Assembly (NCBI GenBank): GCA_026874595.1
Contig: CM049314.1
Span: 1,019,318 to 1,083,317, forward strand
Source: Sipunculus nudus
Lineage: Eukaryota; Annelida; Sipuncula; Golfingiida; Sipunculidae
Length of the DNA: 64,000 bases
Direction: 5' to 3'
Shown: positions 10,059 through 22,460 of the stretch, one piece after another
Numbering within the stretch: the first letter of the stretch is position 1
How the letters are laid out: each line of letters begins with the position of its first letter
Made by a program: the position numbers and the translations under genes
The notes under the pieces: model-generated
Told to the model about the DNA's origin: nothing
What the model saw: the letters and a program-made list of their open reading frames with translations, nothing else
Database searches by the model: none

Positions 10059-11915
10059 GGTATAGTACCGTAGGCCTTGTGTGACACCGTACCTGCAGGT
10101 AGTTATGAGTATGGTACTGTAAGCCTTGTGTGAAACCCTACCTGCAGGTAGTTATGAGTATGGTACTGTAAGTCTTGTGTGACACCGTACCTGTAGGTAC
10201 TGTACACCTAACCTGCAGGTAGTTATGAGTATGGTACTATAAGCCTTGTGTGACACCCTACCTGGAGGTACTTATGAGTATGGTACTGTAAGCCTTGTGT
10301 GACACCGTACCTGCAGGTAGTTATGAGTATGGTACTGTAAGCCTTGTGTGACACACTACCTGCAAGTAGTTATGTATGGTACTGTACACGGTACCTGCAG
10401 GTAGTTATGCATAGTACTGTACACCGTAGATGCAGGCATTTATGTATGGTACTGTAAGCCTTGTGTGACACCCTACCTGCAGGTAGTTATGAGTATGGTA
10501 CTGTGAGCCTTGTTTGACACCCTACCTGCATGTAGTTATGGGTATAGTACTGTAAGCCTTGTGTGACACTGTACCTGCAGGTAGTTATGAGTATGGTACT
10601 AAAAGCCTTGTGTGACACCGTACCTGCAAATAGTTATGTATGGTACTCTACACCGTACCTGCAGGTAGTTATGCATGGTACTGTACACCGTACCTGCAGG
10701 TAGTTATGTATGGTAATGTAAGCCTTGTGTGACACCCTACCTGCAGGTAGTTATGAGTATGGTACTGTGAGCCTTGTGTGACACCCTACCTGCAGGTAGT
10801 TATGAATATGGTACTGTGAGCTTTGTGTGACACCGTACCTGCAGGTAGGTATGAGTATGGTACTGTAAGCCTTGTGTGACATCTTACCTGCAGGTAGTTA
10901 TGAGTATGGTACTGTAAGACTTGTGTGACACCCTACCTGCAGGTAGTTATGAATATGGTACTGTGAGCTTTGTGTGACACCGTACCTGCAGGTAGGTATG
11001 AGTATGGTACTGTAAGCCTTGTGTGACATCTTACCTGCAGGTAGTTATGAGTATGGTACTGTAAGCCTTGTGTGACACCCTACCTGCAGGTAGTTATGAG
11101 TATGGTACTGTAAGGCTTGTGTGACACCCTATTTGCAGGTAGTTATGCATGGCACTGTACACCGTACCTGCAGGTAGTTATGTATGGTACTGTAAACCGT
11201 ACGTGCAGGTAGTTATGAGTATGGTACTGTAAGCCTTGTGTGACACCCTATTTGCAGGTAGTTATGAGTATGGTACTGTAAGGCTTGTGTGACACCCTAT
11301 TTGCAGGTAGTTATGCATGGCACTGTACACCGTACCTGCAGGTAGTTATGTATGGTACTGTAAACCGTACGTGCAGGTAGTTATGAGTATGGTACTGTAA
11401 GCCTTGTGTGACACCCTATTTGCAGGTAGTTATGAGTATGGTACTGTAAGCCTTGTGTGACACCCTACCTGCAGGTAGTTATGCATGGCACTGTACACCG
11501 TACCCACAGGAGAGGTAGTTATGTATGGTACTGTAAACCGTACCTGCAGGTAGTTATGAGTATGGTACTGTAAGCCTTGTGTGACACCCTACCTGCAGAT
11601 AGTTATGAATTGCACTGTACACCGTACCTGCAGGTAGTTATTTATGGTACTGTAAACCGTACCTGCAGGTAGTTATGAGTATGGTACTGCAAGCCTTGTG
11701 TGACACCATACCTGCAGGTAGTTATGAGTATGGTCCAGTAAGCCTTGTTGGACACCGTACCTGTAGGTACTGTACACCGTACCTGCAGGTAGTTATGTAT
11801 GGTACTGTACACTGTACCTGCAGGTAGTTATGGGTATGTTACTGTAAGCCTTTTGTGACACCCTACCTGCAGGTAGTTATGCATGGTACTCTACACCGTA
11901 CCTGCAGGTAGTTAT
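9877..11915 (+). repeat. Right copy of the dispersed ~2-kb duplication (partner 1-1,990)
   Basis: It matches the first 1,990 bases with offsets of 9,876 and then 9,925 bp. It retains one 49-bp unit that the left copy lacks (near 10,485-10,533). It repeats the same 147-bp and 168-bp inner duplications, so those are older than the large event. After 11,915 the sequence continues in a different block. Confidence 0.85.
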
Positions 11916-12702
11916 GGGTATAGTAATGTAAGCCTTGTGTGACACCGTACCTGCAGGTAGTTATGAGTATGGTACTGTGAGCCTTGTGTGACACCCTCCC
12001 TGCAGGTAGTTATAATATGGTACTGTAAGCCTTGTGTGACACCGTACTTGCAGGTAGTTATGAGTATGGTTCTGTAAGCCTTGTATGACACCCTACCTGC
12101 TGGTAGTTATGTATGGGACTGTACACCGTATCTGCAGGTAGTTATGCATGGTACTGTACACCATACCTGCAGGTAGTTATGCATGATACTGTACAACTTA
12201 CCTGCAGGTAGTTATGTATGGTACTGTAAGCCTTGTGTGACACCCTACCTGCAGGTAGTTATGAGTATGGTACTTTGAGCCTTGTGTGACACCCTACCTG
12301 CAGGTAGTTATGAGTATGGTACTGTATGCCTTGTGTGACACCGTACCCGGAGGTAGTTATATATGGTACTGTACACCGTACCTGCAGGTAGTTTTGCGTA
12401 TGGTACTGTAAGCCTTGTGTGACACCCTCCCTGCAGGTAGATAAGAGTATGGCACTGTAAGCCTTGTGTGATACCCTACCTGCAGGTAGTTATGAGTATG
12501 GTACTGTAAACCTTGTGTGACACCGTACCTGCAGGTAGTTATGAGTATGGTACTGTAAGCCTTGTGTGACACCCTACCTGCAAGAATTTAGGTATTGTAC
12601 AGTACACCGTACCTGCAGGTTGTTATGGTTATGGTACTGTAAGCCTTGTGTGACACCCTATTTGCAGGTAGTTTTGAGTATGGTACTGTAGGCCTTGTGT
12701 GA
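11916..12702 (+). repeat. Block related to the 2.4-kb HOR sub-block (31,670-32,460)
   Basis: The ordered marks GGGTATAGTAATG, CCCTCCCTGCAGG, CTGCTGGTAG, the CCCGGAGGTAG unit at 12,346, GTAGATAAGAG, CAAGAATTTAGG and GGTTGTTATGG match 31,670-32,460 and 34,080-34,870. It is a diverged member of that sub-block: for example it has TATAATATGG and TATGGGACTG, which the others lack. No gene is visible. Confidence 0.72.
12216..12262 (+). repeat. Type example of the 47-bp hybrid unit (L47)
   Basis: It starts like the short unit (GTATGG, no GA) but contains 12-bp block B, so it is A+B+C = 47 bp. It usually sits where a run of 35-mers passes into a run of 49-mers. That is what an exchange inside block A between a short and a long unit would give. 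It shows that the GA and block B differences are separable. Confidence 0.85.
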
Positions 12703-13268
12703 CACCGTACCTGCAGGTAGTTATGCATGGCACTGTACACCGTCCCTGCAGGTAGTTATGTATGGTATTGTAAACCGTACCTGCAGGTAGTTATGAGTAT
12801 GGTACTGCAAGCCTTGTGTGACACCATACCTGCAGGTTGTTATGAGTATGGTACTGTAAGCCTTGTGTGACACCGTACCTGCAGGTAGTGATGTATGGTA
12901 CTGTAAGCCTTGTTTTACACCGTACCTGCAGGTAGTTATGAGTATGGTACTATAAGCCTTGTGTTACACCCTACCTGCAGGTAGTTATGGGTATAGTACT
13001 GTAGGCCTTGTGTGACACCGTACCTGCAGGTAGTTATGAGTATGGTACTGTAAGTCTTGTGTGACACCGTACCTGTAGGTACTGTACACCTTACCTGCAG
13101 GTAGTTATGAGTATGGTACTGCAAGCCTTGTGTGACACCCTACCTGCAGGTAGTTATGTGTATTGTACTGTAAGCCTTGTGTGACACAGTACCTGCAGGT
13201 AGTTATGAGTATGGTACTGTAAGCCTTGTGTGACACCCTACCTGCAAGTAGTTAGGTATGGTACTGTA
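12703..13268 (+). repeat. 566-bp tandem duplication, copy 1
   Basis: GCATGGCACTG with CCGTCCCTGC begins at 12,725 here and at 13,291 in copy 2, an offset of 566 bp. The series GTAGTGATG, CTTGTTTTACACC, GTAAGTCTTG, a 22-bp collapsed unit, then TGTGTATTGTACTG follows in both. The two copies differ at single bases, such as TATAAGCC against TGGAAGCC near 12,950/13,516. Confidence 0.8.
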
Positions 13269-13834
13269 CACCGTACCTGCAGGTAGTTATGCATGGCACT
13301 GTACACCGTCCCTGCAGGTAGTTATGTATGGTACTGTAAACCGTACCTGCAGGTAGTTATGAGTATGGTACTGCAAGCCTTGTGTGACACCATACCTGCA
13401 GGTTGTTATGAGTATGGTACTGTAAGCCTTGTGTGACACCGTACCTGCAGGTAGTGATGTATGGTACTGTAAGCCTTGTTTTACACCGTACCTGCAGGTA
13501 GTTATGAGTATGGTACTGGAAGCCTTGTGTTACACCCTACCTGCAGGTAGTTATGGGTATAGTACTGTAGGCCTTGTGTGACACCGTACCTGCAGGTAGT
13601 TATGAGTATGGTACTGTAAGTCTTGTGTGACACCGTACCTGTAGGTACTGTACACCTTACCTGCAGGTAGTTATGAGTATGGTACTGCAAGCCTTGTGTG
13701 ACACCCTACCTGCAGGTAGTTATGTGTATTGTACTGTAAGCCTTGTGTGACACAGTACCTGCAGGTAGTTATGAGTATGGTACTGTAAGCCTTGTGTGAC
13801 ACCCTACCTGCAAGTAGTTAGGTATGGTACTGTA
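13269..13834 (+). repeat. 566-bp tandem duplication, copy 2
   Basis: The junction with copy 1 is in a short unit near 13,256-13,290 (GTACACCGTACC passing into the GCATGGCACTG unit). The copy ends in the GTAGTTAGGTATGG unit at about 13,834, where TGTAAACC replaces TGTACACC. Confidence 0.8.
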
Positions 13835-16711
13835 AACCGTACCTGCAGGTAGTTATTCATGGTACTGTACACCGTACCTGCAGGTAGTTATGTATGGTAC
13901 TGTAAGCCTTGTGTGACACCCTACCTGCAAGTAGTTATGAGTATGGTACTGTGAGCCTTGTGTGACACCCTACCTGCATGTAGTTATGGGTATAGTACTG
14001 TAAGCCTTGTGTGACACCGTACCTGCAGGTAGTTATTCATGGTACTGTACACTGTACCTGTAGGTAGTTATGTATGGTACTGTACACCGTACCTGCAGGT
14101 AGATATGTATGGTACTGTACACCGTTCCTGCAGGTAGTTATGCATGGTACGGTACACCGTACCTGCAGGTAGTTATGTATGGTACTGTAAGCCTTGTGTG
14201 ACACCCTACCTGCAGGTAGTTATGGGTATGGTACTGTAAGCCTTGTGTGACACCCTACCTGCAGGTAGTTATGATTAGGTACTGTAAGCCTTGTGTGACA
14301 CCCTACCTGCATGTAGTTTTGGGTATAATACTGTAAGCCTTGTGTGACACCGTACCTGCAGGTAGTTATTCATGGTACTGTACACTGTACCTGTAGGTAG
14401 TTATGTATGGTACTGTACACCGTACCTGCAGGTAGTTATGTATGGTACTGTACACCGTACCTGCAGGTAGTTATGCATGGTACTGTACAACTTACCTGCA
14501 GGTAGTTATGTATGGTACTGTAAGCCTTGTGTGACACCCTACCTGCAGGTAGTTATGAGTATGGTACTTTGAGCCTTGTGTGACACCCTACCTGCAGGTA
14601 GTTATGAGTATGGTACTGTATGCCTTGTGTGACACCGTACCCGGAGGTAGTTATATATGGTACTGTACACTGTACCTGCAGGTAGTTTTGGGTATGGTAC
14701 TGTAAGCCTTGTGTGACACCCTCCATGCAGGTAGTTAAGAGTATGGCACTGTAAGCCTTGTGTGATACCCTACCTGCAGGTAGTTATGAGTATGGTACTG
14801 TAAACCTTTTGTGACACCGTACTTGCAGGTAGTTATGAGTATGGTACTGTAAGCCTTGTGTGACACCCTACCTGCAAGTAGTTAGGTATGGTACAGTACA
14901 CCGTACCTGCAGGTTGTTATGGTTATGGTACTGTAAGCCTTGTGTGACACCCACATTTTGCAGGTAGTTTTGAGTATGGTACTGTAGGCCATGTGTGACA
15001 CCGTACCTTCAGGTAGTTATGCATGGCACTGTACACCGTCCCTGCAGGTAGTTATGTATGGTACTGTAAACCGTACCTGCAGGTAGTTATGAGTATGGTA
15101 CTGCAAGCCTTGTGTGACACCATACCTGCAGGTTGTTATGAGTATGGTACTGTAAGCCTTGTGTGACACCGTACCTGCAGGTAGTGATGTATGGTACTGT
15201 AAGCCTTGTTTTACACCGTACCTGCAGGTAGTTATGAGTATGGTACTTGAAGCCTTGTTTTACACCCTACCTGCAGGTAGTTATGGGTATAGTACTGTAG
15301 GCCTTGTGTGACACCGTACCTGCAGGTAGTTATGAGTATGGTACTGTAAGTCTTGTGTGACACCGTACCTGTAGGTACTGTACACCTTACCTGCAGGTAG
15401 TAATGAGTATGGTACTGCAAGCCTTGTGTGACACCCTACTTGCAGGTAGTTATGTGTATGGTACTGTAAGCCTTGTGTGACACAGTACCTGCAGGTAGTT
15501 ATGAGTATGGTACTGTAAGCCTTGTGTGACACCCTACCTGCAAGTAGTTATGTATGGTACTGTACACCGTACCTGCAGGTAGTTATTCATGGTACTGTAC
15601 ACCGTACCTGCAGGTAGTTATGTATGGTACTGTAAGCCTTGTGTGACACCCTGCCTGCAGGTAGTTATGCGTATGGTACTGTAAGCCTTGTGTGACACCT
15701 TACCTGCAGGTAGTTATGAGTATGGTACTGTAAGCCTTGTGTGACACCCTACCTGCAGGTAGTTATGAGTATGGTACTGTAAGCCTTGTGTGACACCCTA
15801 CCTGCAGGTAGTTATGTATGGTACAGTACACCGTATCTGCAGATAGTTATGCATGGTACTGTTCACCGTACCTGCAGGTAGTTATGTATGGTACTGTACA
15901 CCGTACCTTTAGGTAGTTATGCATGGTACTGTAAACCGTACCTGCAGGTAGTTATGAGTATGGTACTGTAAGCCTTGTGTGACACCCTACCTGCAGGTAG
16001 TTATGAATTGCACTGTACACCGTACCTGCAGACAGTTATTTATGGTACTGTAAACCGTACCTGCAGGTATTTATGAGTATGGTACTGCAAGCCTTGTGTG
16101 ACACCATACCTGCAGGTAGTTATGAGTATGGTCCAGTAAGCCTTGTTTGACACCGTACCTGTAGGTACTGTACACCGTACCTGCAGGTAGTTATGTATGG
16201 TACAGTACACTGTACCTGCAGGTAGTTATGGGTATGTTACTGTAAGCCTTTTGTGACACCCTACCTGCAGGTAGTTATGAGTATGGTACTGTAAGCCTTG
16301 TGTGACACCCTACCTGCAGGTAGTTATGCATGGTACTGTACACCGTACCTGCAGGTAGTAATGTATGGTACTGTACACAGTACCTTTAGGTAGTTATGCA
16401 TGGTACTGTACACCGTCCCTGCAGGTAGTTATGTATGGTACTGTACACCGAACCTGCAGGTAGTTATGCATGGTACTGTACACCGTACCTGCAGGTAGTT
16501 ATGCATGGTACTGTACACCGTACCTGCAGGTAGTTATGTATGGTACTGTACACCGAACCTGCAGGTAGTTATGCATGGTACTGTACACCGTACCTGCAGG
16601 TAGTTATGCATGGTACTGTACACCGTACCTGCCGGTAGTTATGTATGTTACTGTACACCGTACCTGCAATTAGTTATGAGTATGGTACTATAAGCCTTTT
16701 GTGACACCTAA
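13660..16711 (+). repeat. 3,052-bp tandem duplication, copy 1
   Basis: Landmarks at 13,721 (TATGTGTATTG), 14,485 (GTACAACTT), 14,640 (CCCGGAGG), 14,952 (CACATTTTG) and 15,232 recur 3,052 bp later. The CACATTTTGC unit is 3 bp longer than its CTATTTGC relatives and marks this sub-block everywhere in the window. Both edges lie within runs of near-identical units, so the limits are uncertain by a few tens of bases. Confidence 0.78.
16433..16642 (+). repeat. 105-bp trimer of short units, repeated twice
   Basis: Three 35-mers in the order GTATGG...CCGAACC, GCATGG...CCGTACC, GCATGG...CCGTACC are repeated with a period of 105 bp: CCGAACC is at 16,448 and 16,553. The same pair of trimers is found near 23,520, 32,747, 35,153, 46,640, 49,000 and 60,690, always just before the CTGCCGG and CTGCAATTAG units. 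Confidence 0.8.
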
Positions 16712-19700
16712 CCTGCAGGTAGTTATGAGTATGGTACTGCAAGCCTTGTGTGACACCCTACCTGCAGGTAGTTATGTGTATTGTACTGTAAGCCTTGTGT
16801 GACACAGTACCTGCAGGTAGTTATGAGTATGGTACTGTAAGCCTTGTGTGACACCCTACCTGCAAGTAGTTAGGTATGGTACTGTAAACCGTACCTGCAG
16901 GTAGTTATTCATGGTACTGTACACCGTACCTGCAGGTAGTTATGTATGGTACTGTAAGCCTTGTGTGACACCCTACCTGCTAGTAGTTATGAGTATGGTA
17001 CTGTGAGCCTTGTGTGACACCCTACCTGCATGTAGTTATGGGTATAGTACTGTAAGCCTTGTGTGACACCGTACCTGCAGGTAGTTATTCATGGTACTGT
17101 ACACTGTACCAGTAGGTAGTTATGTATGGTACTGTACACCGTACCTGCAGGTAGATATGTATGGTACTATACACCGTTCCTGCAGGTAGTTATGCATGGT
17201 ACGGTACACCGTACCTGCAGGTAGTTATGTATGGTACTGTAAGCCTTGTGTGACACCCTACCTGCAGGTAGTTATGGGTATGGTACTGTAAGCCTTGTGT
17301 GACACCCTACCTGCAGGTAGTTATGATTAGGTACTGTAAGCCTTGTGTGACACCCTACCTGCATGTAGTTTTGGGTATAGTACTGTAAGCCTTGTGTGAC
17401 ACCGTACCTGCAGGTAGTTATTCATGGTACTGTACACTGTACCTGTAGGTAGTTATGTATGGTACTGTACACCGTACCTGCAGGTAGTTATGTATGGTAC
17501 TGTACACCGTACCTGCAGGTAGTTATGCATGGTACTGTACAACTTACCTGCAGGTAGTTATGTATGGTACTGTAAGCCTTGTGTGACACCCTACCTGCAG
17601 GTAGTTATGAGTATGGTACTTTGAGCCTTGTGTGACACCCTACCTGCAGGTAGTTATGAGTATGGTACTGTATGCCTTGTGTGACACCGTACCCGGAGGT
17701 AGTTATATATGGTACTGTACACTGTACCTGCAGGTAGTTTTGGGTATGGTACTGTAAGCCTTGTGTGACACCCTCCATGCAGGTAGTTAAGAGTATGGCA
17801 CTGTAAGCCTTGTGTGATACCCTACCTGCAGGTAGTTATGAGTATGGTACTGTAAACCTTTTGTGACACCGTACTTGCAGGTAGTTATGAGTATGGTACT
17901 GTAAGCCTTGTGTGACACCCTACCTGCAAGTAGTTAGGTATGGTACAGTACACCGTACCTGCAGGTTGTTATGGTTATGGTACTGTAAGCCTTGTGTGAC
18001 ACCCACATTTTGCAGGTAGTTTTGAGTATGGTACTGTAGGCCATGTGTGACACCGTACCTTCAGGTAGTTATGCATGGCACTGTACACCGTCCCTGCAGG
18101 TAGTTATGTATGGTACTGTAAACCGTACCTGCAGGTAGTTATGAGTATGGTACTGCAAGCCTTGTGTGACACCATACCTGCAGGTTGTTATGAGTATGGT
18201 ACTGTAAGCCTTGTGTGACACCGTACCTGCAGGTAGTGATGTATGGTACTGTAAGCCTTGTTTTACACCGTACCTGCAGGTAGTTATGAGTATGGTACTT
18301 GAAGCCTTGTTTTACACCCTACCTGCAGGTAGTTATGGGTATAGTACTGTAGGCCTTGTGTGACACCGTACCTGCAGGTAGTTATGAGTATGGTACTGTA
18401 AGTCTTGTGTGACACCGTACCTGTAGGTACTGTACACCTTACCTGCAGGTAGTAATGAGTATGGTACTGCAAGCCTTGTGTGACACCCTACTTGCAGGTA
18501 GTTATGTGTATGGTACTGTAAGCCTTGTGTGACACCCTACCGGCAAGTAGTTATGTATGGTACTGTACACCGTACCTGCAGGTAGTTATTCATGGTACTG
18601 TACACCGTACCTGCAGGTAGTTATGTATGGTACTGTAAGCCTTGTGTGACACCCTACCTGCAGGTAGTTATGAGTATGGTACTGTGAGCCTTGTGTGACA
18701 CCCTACCTGCATGAAGTTATGGGTATAGTACTGCAAGCCTTGTGTGACACCATACCTGCAGGTAATTATGCATGGTACTGTACACCTTATCTGAAGGTAG
18801 TTATGCATGGTACTGTACACGTACCTGCAGGTAGTTATGCATGGTACTGTACACCGTACCTGCAATTAGTTATGAGTATGGTACTGTAAGCCTTGTGTGA
18901 CACCTTACCTGCAGGTAGTTATGAGTATGGTACTGTAAGCCTTGTGTGACACCCTGCCTGCAGGTAGTTATGCGTATGGTACTGTAAGCCTTGTGTGACA
19001 CCTTACCTGCAGGTAGTTATGAGTATGGTACTGTAAGCCTTGTGTGACACCCTACCTGCAGGTAGTTATGAGTATGGTACTGTAAGCCTTGTGTGACACC
19101 CTACCTGCAGGTAGTTATGTATGGTACAGTACACCGTATCTGCAGGTAGTTATGCATGGTACTGTTCACCGTACCTGCAGGTAGTTATGTATGGTACTGT
19201 ACACCGTACCTTTAGGTAGTTATGCATGGTACTGTAAACCGTACCTGCAGGTAGTTATGAGTATGGTACTGTAAGCCTTGTGTGACACCCTACCTGCAGG
19301 TAGTTATGAGTATAGTACTGTAAGCCTTGTGTGACACCCTACCTGCAGGTAGTTATGAATTGCACTGTACACCGTACCTGCAGATAGTTATTTATGGTAC
19401 TGTAAACCGTACCTGCAGGTATTTATGAGTATGGTACTGCAAGCCTTGTGTGACACCATACCTGCAGGTAGTTATGAGTATGGTCCAGTAAGCCTTGTTT
19501 GACACCGTACCTGTAGGTACTGTACACCGTACCTGCAGGTAGTTATGTATGGTACAGTACACTGTACCTGCAGGTAGTTATGGGTATGTTACTGTAAGCC
19601 TTTTGTGACACCCTACCAGCAAGTAGTTAGGTATGGTACTGTACACCGTACCTGCATGTAGTTATGCATGGCACTGTACACCGTCCCTGCAGGTAGTTAT

Positions 19701-20000
19701 GAGTATGGTACTGTAAGCCTTGTGTGACACCCTACCTGCAGGTAGTTATGCATGGCACTGTACACCGTACCTGCAGGTAGTAATGTATGGTACTGTACAC
19801 AGTACCTTTAGGTAGTTATGCATGGTACTGTACACCGTCCCTGCAGGTAGTTATGTATGGTACTGTACACCGAACCTGCAGGTAGTTATGCATGGTACTG
19901 TACACCGTACCTGCCGGTAGTTATGTATGTTACTGTACACCGTACCTGCAATTAGTTATGAGTATGGTACTATAAGCCTTTTGTGACACCTTACCTGCAG
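16712..20000 (+). repeat. 3-kb tandem duplication, copy 2 (with indels)
   Basis: The offset to copy 1 is 3,052 bp up to about 18,520. There one 49-bp unit is missing (offset 3,003). Further on, an extra stretch of about 300 bp (about 18,660-18,950) and one extra 49-mer (GAGTATAGTACTG, near 19,308) raise the offset to 3,300 and then 3,351. The copy also holds the 34-bp short unit with GTACACGTACC (18,815-18,825), a 1-bp deletion. Confidence 0.72.
18815..18825 (+). repeat. 34-bp short-unit variant GTACACGTACC (1-bp deletion)
   Basis: One C of GTACACCGTACC is missing. The variant occurs at 18,815, 25,902, 37,539, 39,680, 51,388 and 53,529, always in the 3-kb or 2,141-bp type sub-block. The corresponding tail-type sub-blocks (about 21,520, 28,600, 42,375, 56,235, 63,075) keep the full sequence. 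It is a clean mark for telling these two paralogous sub-blocks apart. Confidence 0.85.
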
Positions 20001-22460
20001 GTAGTTATGAGTATGGTACTGTAAGCCTTGTGTGACACCCTACCTGCAGGTAGTTATGAGTATGGTACTGTAAGCCTTGTTTGACACCCTACCTGCAGGT
20101 AGTTATGAGTATGGTACTGTAAGCCTTGTATGACACCCTACCTGCAGGTAGTTATGCATGGTACTGTACACCGTATCTGCAGGTAGTTATGCATGGTACA
20201 GTACACCATACCTGCAGGTAGTTATGCATGGTACTGTACAACTTACCTGCAGGTTATTATGAGTATAGTACTGTAAGCCTTGTGTGACACCCTACCTGCA
20301 GGTAGTTATGAGTATTGTACTGTAAGCCTTGTGTGACACCGTATCTGCAGGTATTTATACATGGTACTGTACACCGTACCTGCAGCTAGTTTTGGGTATG
20401 GTACTGTAAGCCTTGTGTGACACCCTACCTGCAGGTAGTTATGAGTATGGTACTGTAAGCCTTGTGTGACACCGTACTTGCAGGTAGTTATGAGTATGGT
20501 ACTGTAAGCCTTGTGTGACACCCTACCTGCAGGTAGTTATGAGTATGGTACTGTAAGCCTTGTGTGACACTGTACTTGCAGGTAGTTATAAGTATGGTAC
20601 TGTAAGCCTTGTGTGACACCCTACCTGCAGGTAGTCATTTATGGTACTGTACACCGTTCCTGCAGGTTGTTATGGGTATGGAACTGTAAGCCATGTGTGA
20701 CACCGTACCTTCAGGTAGTTATGCATGGCACTGTACACCGTCCCTGCAGGTAGTTATGTATGGTACTGTAAACCGTACCTGCAGGTAGTTATGAGTATGG
20801 TACTGCAAGCCTTGTGTGACACCATACCTGCAGGTTGTTATGAGTATGGTACTGTAAGCCTTGTGTGACACCGTACCTGCAGGTAGTGATGTATGGTACT
20901 GTAAGCCTTGTTTTACACCGTACCTGCAGGTAGTTATGAGTATGGTACTTGAAGCCTTGTTTTACACCCTACCTGCAGGTAGTTATGGGTATAGTACTGT
21001 AGGCCTTGTGTGACACCGTACCTGCAGGTAGTTATGAGTATGGTACTGTAAGTCTTGTGTGACACCGTACCTGTAGGTACTGTACACCTTACCTGCAGGT
21101 AGTAATGAGTATGGTACTGCAAGCCTTGTGTGACACCCTACATGCAGGTATTTATGTGTATGGTACTGTAAGCCTTGTGTGACACAGTACCTGCAGGTAG
21201 TTATGAGTATGGTACTGTAAGCCTTGTGTGACACCCTACCTGCAAGTAGTTATGTATGGTACTGTACACCGTACCTGCAGGTAGTTATTCATGGTACTGT
21301 ACACCGTACCTGCAGGTAGTTATGTATGGTACTGTAAGCCTTGTGTGACACCCTACCTGCAGGTAGTTATGAGTATGGTACTGTGAGCCTTGTGTGACAC
21401 CCTACCTGCATGAAGTTATGGGTATAGTACTGCAAGCCTTGTGTGACACCATACCTGCAGGTAATTATGCATGGTACTGTACACCGTATCTGAAGGTAGT
21501 TATGCATGGTACTGTACACCGTACCTGCAGGTAGTTATGCATGGTACTGTACACCGTACCTGCAATTAGTTATGAGTATGGTACTGTAAGCCTTGTGTGA
21601 CACCTTACCTGCAGGTAGTTATGAGTATGGTACTGTAAGCCTTGTGTGACACCCTGCCTGCAGGTAGTTATGCGTATGGTACTGTAAGCCTTGTGTGACA
21701 CCTTACCTGCAGGTAGTTATGAGTATGGTACTGTAAGCCTTGTGTGACACCCTAACTGCAGGTAGTTATGAGTATGGTACTGTAAGCCTTGTGTGACACC
21801 CTACCTGCAGGTAGTTATGTATGGTACAGTACACCGTATCTGCAGGTAGTTATGCATGGTACTGTTCACCGTACCTGCAGGTAGTTATGTATGGTACTGT
21901 ACACCGTACCTTTAGGTAGTTATGCATGGTACTGTAAACCGTACCTGCAGGTAGTTATGAGTATGGTACTGTAAGCCTTGTGTGACACCCTACATGCAGG
22001 TAGTTATGAATTGCACTGTACACCGTACCTGCAGGTAGTTATTTATGGTACTGTAAACCGTACCTGCAGGTAGTTATGAGTATGGTACTGCAAGCCTTGT
22101 GTGACACCATACCTGCAGGTAGTTATGAGTATGGTCCAGTAAGCCTTGTTTGACACCGTACCTGTAGGTACTGTACACCGTACCTGCAGGTAGTTATGTA
22201 TGGTACTGTACACTGTACCTGCAGGTAGTTATGGGTATGTTACTGTAAGCCTTTTGTGACACCCTACCTGCAGGTAGTTATGCATGGTACTCTACACCGT
22301 ACCTGCAGGTAGTTATGTATGGTACTGTACACTGTACCTTTAGGTAGTTATGCATGGTACTGTACACCGTACCTGCAGGTAGTTATGTATGGTACTGTAC
22401 ACCGAACCTGCAGGTAGTTATGTATGGCACCGTAAACCGAACCTGCAGGTAGTTATTCAT

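Larger units (their letters stand above)
15375..22460 (+). repeat. 7,087-bp tandem duplication, copy 1
   Basis: Rare marks keep an exact offset of 7,087 bp to copy 2: CAGACAGTTATTTATGG (16,031 and 23,118), CCCGGAGG (17,692 and 24,779), CACATTTTG (18,004 and 25,091), GTACACGTACC (18,815 and 25,902) and the CAGCTAGTTTTGGG block (20,306 and 27,393). I saw no unit-length indel between the copies, so they are close to identical over 7 kb. Confidence 0.85.

Noticed and set aside
12346-12366. TATA-like ATATATGG behind CCCGGAGGTAG as a promoter
   Set aside because: It is a two-base variant of the normal GTTATGTATGG stretch in one unit class, copied 14 times with its sub-block. Nothing downstream looks like a transcription unit.
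12346-12380. Similarity of GAGGTAGTTATATATGG to the let-7 microRNA family
   Set aside because: Only the first eight bases agree with the let-7 5' end. The rest diverges and there is no precursor hairpin of the right size.
18695-18889. Plus-strand frame of 64 codons, repeated at 25,782, 37,419, 39,560, 51,268 and 53,409
   Set aside because: It exists only because of the 1-bp deletion GTACACGTACC in this sub-block; intact paralogues at about 21,520, 28,600 and 42,375 do not keep it. Its recurrence reflects segmental duplication, not selection.
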